DNA of 18,454 nt from JBBEBE01 sp051746765. Its GTDB lineage: Bacteria; Bacteroidota; Rhodothermia; Balneolales; Balneolaceae. Shown here in pieces: positions 15,206-18,454 of the stretch. Position numbers and translations under genes: made by a program. The notes below the pieces were generated by a model. That model worked only from the letters and a program-made list of their open reading frames with translations. It had not been told where the DNA came from and did no database searches. Position 1 is the stretch's first letter. Every line of letters starts with the position of its first letter. The DNA lies in the NCBI GenBank assembly GCA_051746765.1, contig JBNJFK010000021.1, positions 1 through 18,454 of the forward strand, in the 5' to 3' direction.

Positions 15206-16576
15206 TTATGGTTGAAGAAGATCCAGGATTGCTTGGCTCATGACGTGTGTACCTGTCTGGAGCGTTTTATCCGGATCGGGCAAAAAACGGGGTGAGTGCG
15301 TGCCCGGAATCTGCGTCAAATCTCCATCGGCTTCCGCCATCTGCTCTTTCGATACCGATCCGACCTTGAAGATAAATGCCGGAGTTTCGGGTTTGGCAGA
15401 TCCGTATTCTCCAAAATCCTCTCCATACATGGTTCCGAATTGGGCGATGTGAAGAGACTCGTCATCCAATACGTTTCGGAAACTCTTCTCCAGAGATTCT
15501 CCGAGTGAGGGGGTGTTGTAGACTGCTGAAACACGACCCTCTTCCAGCCATTCCACTTCCGGCCAGTCCGATTCCGGGAGCCCTGCGGAATATCCGGCCG
15601 CTTCGGATTTCTCCTCGATTCGGCGAATCATGCGTTCACGCAGTCGATCCCCATGTGTTCGGAGGGTCAGCTTCAGGGTGGCACTCTCTGGGATAATGTT
15701 GGAAGACGTTCCGCTCTGAATGGAGCCAACGGAGAGGGTTGCAAATTCGGTTGCGGCCACCTCGCGGCTGACGATGGTGTGGAGGTCGGTTACGAGGCGA
15801 GAGGCGGTCAACACCGGGTCGTTGGTTCGGTTTGGATAGGCTCCGTGGCCACCCCGTCCGTGAATCGTGATGACACCGGTGTCTATATTGGCGTAGAAAT
15901 CGCCATACTTCATGCCGACTTCACCTGCGGGAAGCTCGGAATCCATATGAAGAGCCAGCATGTAGTCCGGTTGCGGGAAACGGTCGAACAGCCCGTCTTC
16001 AATCATGGCACGGGCTCCCTGAAGGGTCTCTTCTGCCGGTTGTCCGATAGCCACGATTGTGCCACTCCAACGGTCCATTTGCGACGTCAGCAAATCTACG
16101 GTCGCCACCATGGTGGTCATGTGCATGTCGTGACCGCAGGCATGCATTACGGCCGTTTCGGTGCCATCCGGCAAAACCGATCGTTTTTGACTGGCAAAAG
16201 AAACGCCTGTCTGTTCTTCAATCGGGAGGGCATCCATGTCGCTTCGAAGAAGAACAACCGGTCCGGGACCATTTTCAAGTACGGCTACGACTCCATATCC
16301 GCCGACTCCTTCAGTTACACTGAGACCGAGATTGCGCAGTTCACGAGCCAGACGCCGGGATGTCTCTTGCTCCTGACCTGACAGCTCCGGGTTGGCGTGG
16401 AGTGTACGGTAGAGCTCCTGCCACTCCTCCATCTTGTCCGCAATGAGCGCCTCTTGATCCCGGGGGGAGTCTTGAGACTGTGCATACAGGGATTGGGATA
16501 TAAAGCCGGAGAGAAGCAAGAGGGTTGCCGTCAGGAAATTGCACCATCGGGCAGGTCGGAGTAGATCGGAAGTCAT
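15206..16576 (-). CDS. Secreted M20D-family amidohydrolase / metallopeptidase
   Basis: 456 residues from the ATG at 16576-16574. This start gives a good signal peptide (MTSDLLRPARWCNF then LTATLLLLSGFISQSLYA, cut before Gln) and GGAG 9 nt upstream. The frame is open back to 16729, but those residues are Cys-rich and unlike the family. Metal-site motifs of M20D are complete: HACGHD (Cys147, His149), PAEE (Glu182-Glu183), LHMDS (His210) and GTHSPRF (His427); also RSDMDALPIEE near residue 115, the dimerisation-domain GRGGHGAYPN and SNIIPESA. The family removes acyl groups from N-acyl amino acids and related amides (hippurate, N-acetyl amino acids, IAA conjugates). The substrate here is unknown. 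There is no lipobox, so it is probably a soluble periplasmic or exported enzyme. It leads a three-gene unit with the two kinases. Confidence 0.93.
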   Translation of the reverse strand: MTSDLLRPARWCNFLTATLLLLSGFISQSLYAQSQDSPRDQEALIADKMEEWQELYRTLHANPELSGQEQETSRRLARELRNLGLSVTEGVGGYGVVAVLENGPGPVVLLRSDMDALPIEEQTGVSFASQKRSVLPDGTETAVMHACGHDMHMTTMVATVDLLTSQMDRWSGTIVAIGQPAEETLQGARAMIEDGLFDRFPQPDYMLALHMDSELPAGEVGMKYGDFYANIDTGVITIHGRGGHGAYPNRTNDPVLTASRLVTDLHTIVSREVAATEFATLSVGSIQSGTSSNIIPESATLKLTLRTHGDRLRERMIRRIEEKSEAAGYSAGLPESDWPEVEWLEEGRVSAVYNTPSLGESLEKSFRNVLDDESLHIAQFGTMYGEDFGEYGSAKPETPAFIFKVGSVSKEQMAEADGDLTQIPGTHSPRFLPDPDKTLQTGTHVMSQAILDLLQP

Positions 16577-16598
16577 ATACATTCGCTCCATTGGCATG

Positions 16599-16644
16599 GT
16601 TGTTCGGAAGGTCGCTTGTCCAGCGACCCGGCAGTCTGAACAAC
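16599..16644 (-). promoter_or_regulatory. Two-tier stem-loop in the leader of the M20 gene
   Basis: Inner stem GGTCGCT (16610-16616) with AGCGACC (16622-16628), 5-nt loop; outer stem GTTGTTC (16599-16605) with GAACAAC (16638-16644). All pairs are Watson-Crick. It ends just upstream of the M20 ribosome binding site and could affect translation, or be an accidental or terminator structure. Confidence 0.5.
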
Positions 16645-16651
16645 AATAGTC

Positions 16652-16707
16652 AAAAAACCGAAGTAGTGAAACCCGCATCCAGTTGGCAACCAGTCTCTGG
16701 ATGCAGG
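16652..16707 (-). terminator. Terminator-like hairpin after korB
   Basis: Plus-strand CCCGCATCCAG (16672-16682) pairs with CTGGATGCAGG (16697-16707): 11 bp, one of them a wobble on the transcript, 14-nt loop. It starts 7 nt after the korB stop. On the minus strand the stem is followed by TTTC and, 14 nt further on, by six Ts (16657-16652), so the U-tract is not ideally placed. It separates korAB from the M20-kinase unit. Confidence 0.55.
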
Positions 16708-16713
16708 AACAGG

Positions 16714-17781
16714 CTATTGAACGTCCCACGTTTCAGGTCCACGGAGCAGTTCGTCTAGGTCTCCTTTTCCAAGTCTGGAGAGGGTTGCTTCGGCTTGTTC
16801 GTGGAGGCTCTGATCGTAGCAACGGCGATGACTTTCGTAGAGAACTCCGAAAGGACGGGGGAAGTGGTGATCTTTCCCTTTTTCAGGAGCATCAAAAAAG
16901 CGGGAGAGCAGATGGGCCTTGGTTGGATCGGCCGGGTCGTGAACCCAGAGATCTTCCCGGTTCCACTCGCCGCTGGTCAGATCCACCATTTGCGGTTTCA
17001 GCCCATCGAGTCGGATTCCACGCTCCTCTTTGGTACCGAAAACCAGAGGTTCTCCATCCTCCAAATAGATGGCCTCTCTGGGACGGGACTTTTTGTCGGT
17101 AAAGAGTTCAAATGCACCGTCATTGAAGACAATACAGTTCTGGTAAATCTCCAGCATGGAGGTTCCCGCGTGTGCATTGGCACGCTTGAGCATCTTTTTG
17201 AGATGCTTCGGGTCCCGATCCATGGTACGGGCGACAAAGGAGCCGTCCGAGCCCAAGCTCAATGCGAGGGGATTGATCGGGTGGTCCAGTGACCCGTACG
17301 GTGTAGACTTGGTGACCGCCCCTTCGGGGGAGGAAGGCGAGTACTGTCCCTTGGTAAGTCCGTAAATCTGGTTGTTGAAAAGCAACAGATTGACGTTCAC
17401 ATTCCGGCGCAGGATCTGGATAAAATGATTTGCACCGATCGAGAGTGAATCCCCGTCACCGGTAATGATCCAGACACTCAGATCGGGTCGGGCGATCTTG
17501 AGTCCGGTGGCGATGGCGGGAGCCCGCCCGTGGATCGAGTGCATGCCGAACGTGTTCATATAGTAAGGGAAACGGGCAGCACACCCGATTCCGGAGATAA
17601 AGACGATATTCTCCCTTGGCACACCGATATCCGGCAGGGTGTTTTGCACCTGTTTCAGAATGGTATAGTCGCCACATCCCGGGCACCATCGGACATCCTG
17701 ATCCGAAGAGAAGTCCTTGCTTCTGTATTCCGGAGACTCTCCATTGCCGTTTGATAGATGTTCTTGAATCAAGGTTTCCAT
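16714..17781 (-). CDS. korB: 2-oxoacid:ferredoxin oxidoreductase, beta subunit
   Basis: 355 residues. This subunit binds thiamine pyrophosphate and a 4Fe-4S cluster; with the alpha subunit it decarboxylates a 2-oxoacid (in KorAB, 2-oxoglutarate) to the acyl-CoA and reduces ferredoxin. Visible evidence: cluster cysteines Cys33 and Cys36 in WCPGCGDY, Cys67 in GIGCAARFPYY and Cys216 in YQNCIVFND; TPP-site sequence TGDGDSLSIGANHF (from about 107) and LLLFNNQIYGLTKGQYSP. The C-terminal extension after about 265 is hydrophilic. The ATG lies 4 nt after the alpha-subunit stop, the usual korAB order. No strong Shine-Dalgarno sequence is seen, so coupling to korA is likely. Choice of 2-oxoglutarate over other 2-oxoacids is inference from resemblance to KorB-type proteins. 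Confidence 0.93.
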   Translation of the reverse strand: METLIQEHLSNGNGESPEYRSKDFSSDQDVRWCPGCGDYTILKQVQNTLPDIGVPRENIVFISGIGCAARFPYYMNTFGMHSIHGRAPAIATGLKIARPDLSVWIITGDGDSLSIGANHFIQILRRNVNVNLLLFNNQIYGLTKGQYSPSSPEGAVTKSTPYGSLDHPINPLALSLGSDGSFVARTMDRDPKHLKKMLKRANAHAGTSMLEIYQNCIVFNDGAFELFTDKKSRPREAIYLEDGEPLVFGTKEERGIRLDGLKPQMVDLTSGEWNREDLWVHDPADPTKAHLLSRFFDAPEKGKDHHFPRPFGVLYESHRRCYDQSLHEQAEATLSRLGKGDLDELLRGPETWDVQ

Positions 17782-17785
17782 GGTG

Positions 17786-18454
17786 TCATCCGTTCGATTG
17801 AGGTGCCGTTGCCGGGGAGATGTGACTGTGAATCTCCTCTTTCAGTTCGTCGACCCAGAAGGGGCGGCCCTTGATTTTGTTGATTCCACGTGCAGGTCGT
17901 TCGTACTGGTCCCGAATGAGGCGGACCAGTTGGCCATCGTTGATTTCCGGTACCACGATGGTGTCGAACTGTTCAAGTATCGCTCCCAAATTCTTCGGGA
18001 ACGGGTTCAGATATCGAAGATGGGCATGGGAGATCGAGAGCCCCTCGTCGATCAACTCCTTTACGGCGGTCCGGACGGAGCCATAGGTGCCCCCCCAACT
18101 CAGAACCAGCACATCGCCCTGTTCCTCACCCTGGTCCAGTGTCTGTTCGGGGATGGCGTGAGCCACCGCCTGCACTTTCGCTTTTCGCAGGTGAACCATT
18201 TTCTGGTGATTGTCCGGATCGTAGGAGACATTTCCGGTTTCGTGCTCCTTTTCAAGGCCTCCCACCCGGTGCTCGATGCCGGCAGTTCCTGGAATGGCCC
18301 AGGATCGAACGTGTCGTTCGTCTCGTTTGTAAGGCAGAAAGGGGTTGTCACTGTCTTTACGTGCGGGTTCGAACCGGGCTTGGATCTCCGGCAAATTGGA
18401 TGCTTTGGGAATCGCCAGGGTTCCGATCCGTTGGCGAGGTATCCGTCAGAGAGA
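17786..18454 (-). CDS. korA: 2-oxoacid:ferredoxin oxidoreductase, alpha subunit, C-terminal part, frameshifted
   Basis: Only the C-terminal part of the alpha subunit is in the window; the gene runs off the right edge. The main frame (17786 up to about 18412) encodes the familiar end of KorA: LVLSWGGTYGSVRTAVKELI, LRYLNPFPKNL, IVVPEINDGQLVRLIRDQY and INKIKGRPFWVDEL. Upstream of 18412 this frame soon meets TGA (18448-18446), while the next frame reads LSDGYLANGSEPWR (18453-18412), which is the conserved KorA sequence expected to precede IPKASNLPEI. So one base is missing between 18413 and 18412 relative to an intact gene. A TTG at 18394 could be mistaken for a start but lies inside the conserved domain. 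Either the gene is damaged, the assembly has an indel, or the ribosome shifts frame. Confidence 0.82.

Noticed and set aside
15653..16381. 242-residue plus-strand open frame opposite the M20 gene
   Set aside because: The minus strand carries the complete M20D metal-site motifs here; the plus-strand product is low in recognisable features and rich in His and Gly as expected of a shadow frame.
16577..16729. N-terminal extension of the M20 protein to 16729
   Set aside because: It would overlap korB and its terminator hairpin and place about 50 Cys- and Arg-rich residues before an otherwise normal signal peptide.
17786..18394. A complete short protein starting at TTG 18394
   Set aside because: The TTG lies within conserved KorA sequence (IPKASNLPEI), so this is the tail of korA separated from its front by the frameshift, not an independent gene.

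Overview
The window reads as ordinary chromosome of a Gram-negative bacterium. The genes point to the Bacteroidota / Rhodothermota / Balneolota side of the tree. The reasons are an EttA that begins at a GTG with a short Ser-Asp-Gln start, a KorAB-type 2-oxoacid:ferredoxin oxidoreductase, a secreted M20D amidohydrolase, HisKA_2 kinases with stacked PAS domains, and one candidate TTTG/TAnnTTTG-like promoter. This placement is inference from protein style, not from a marker gene. I see no tRNA, rRNA, CRISPR array, transposase or phage gene.

Layout. (1) 1-6883, plus strand: an efflux operon made of the C-terminal part of a periplasmic adaptor and two full-length RND pumps, packed with a 2-nt gap and then a 4-nt overlap. 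(2) 6884-7654: a terminator between convergent genes, a cold-shock protein on the minus strand, and a 394-nt divergent intergenic region with a candidate csp promoter, a palindrome and a perfect 12-bp inverted repeat. (3) 7655-11303, plus strand: the ribosomal ABC-F factor EttA, a LytM/M23 peptidase with what looks like an outer-membrane beta-barrel at its N-terminus, a secreted DUF4168 protein and TatA. (4) 16576-11349, minus strand: a secreted M20D amidohydrolase followed by two soluble multi-PAS HisKA_2 histidine kinases, which share a 4-nt overlap and look like paralogues. (5) 18454-16714, minus strand: the C-terminal part of KorA, then KorB and a terminator-like hairpin.

How they work together. 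Group 1 is one machine: adaptor plus a probable RND hetero-oligomer, driven by the proton gradient, needing an outer-membrane channel not visible here. Group 5 is one enzyme (TPP- and Fe-S-dependent oxidative decarboxylation of a 2-oxoacid, reducing ferredoxin). Group 4 may couple a secreted deacylating enzyme to cytoplasmic signalling, but no response regulator is in view. Group 3 mixes translation control and envelope genes.

Most notable points: korA is broken by a one-base frameshift about 42 nt from the window's right edge (18412/18413), with a slippery-type heptamer just downstream that would restore the frame; and the barrel-LytM fusion at 9334-10434. I found no clear new multi-gene system.
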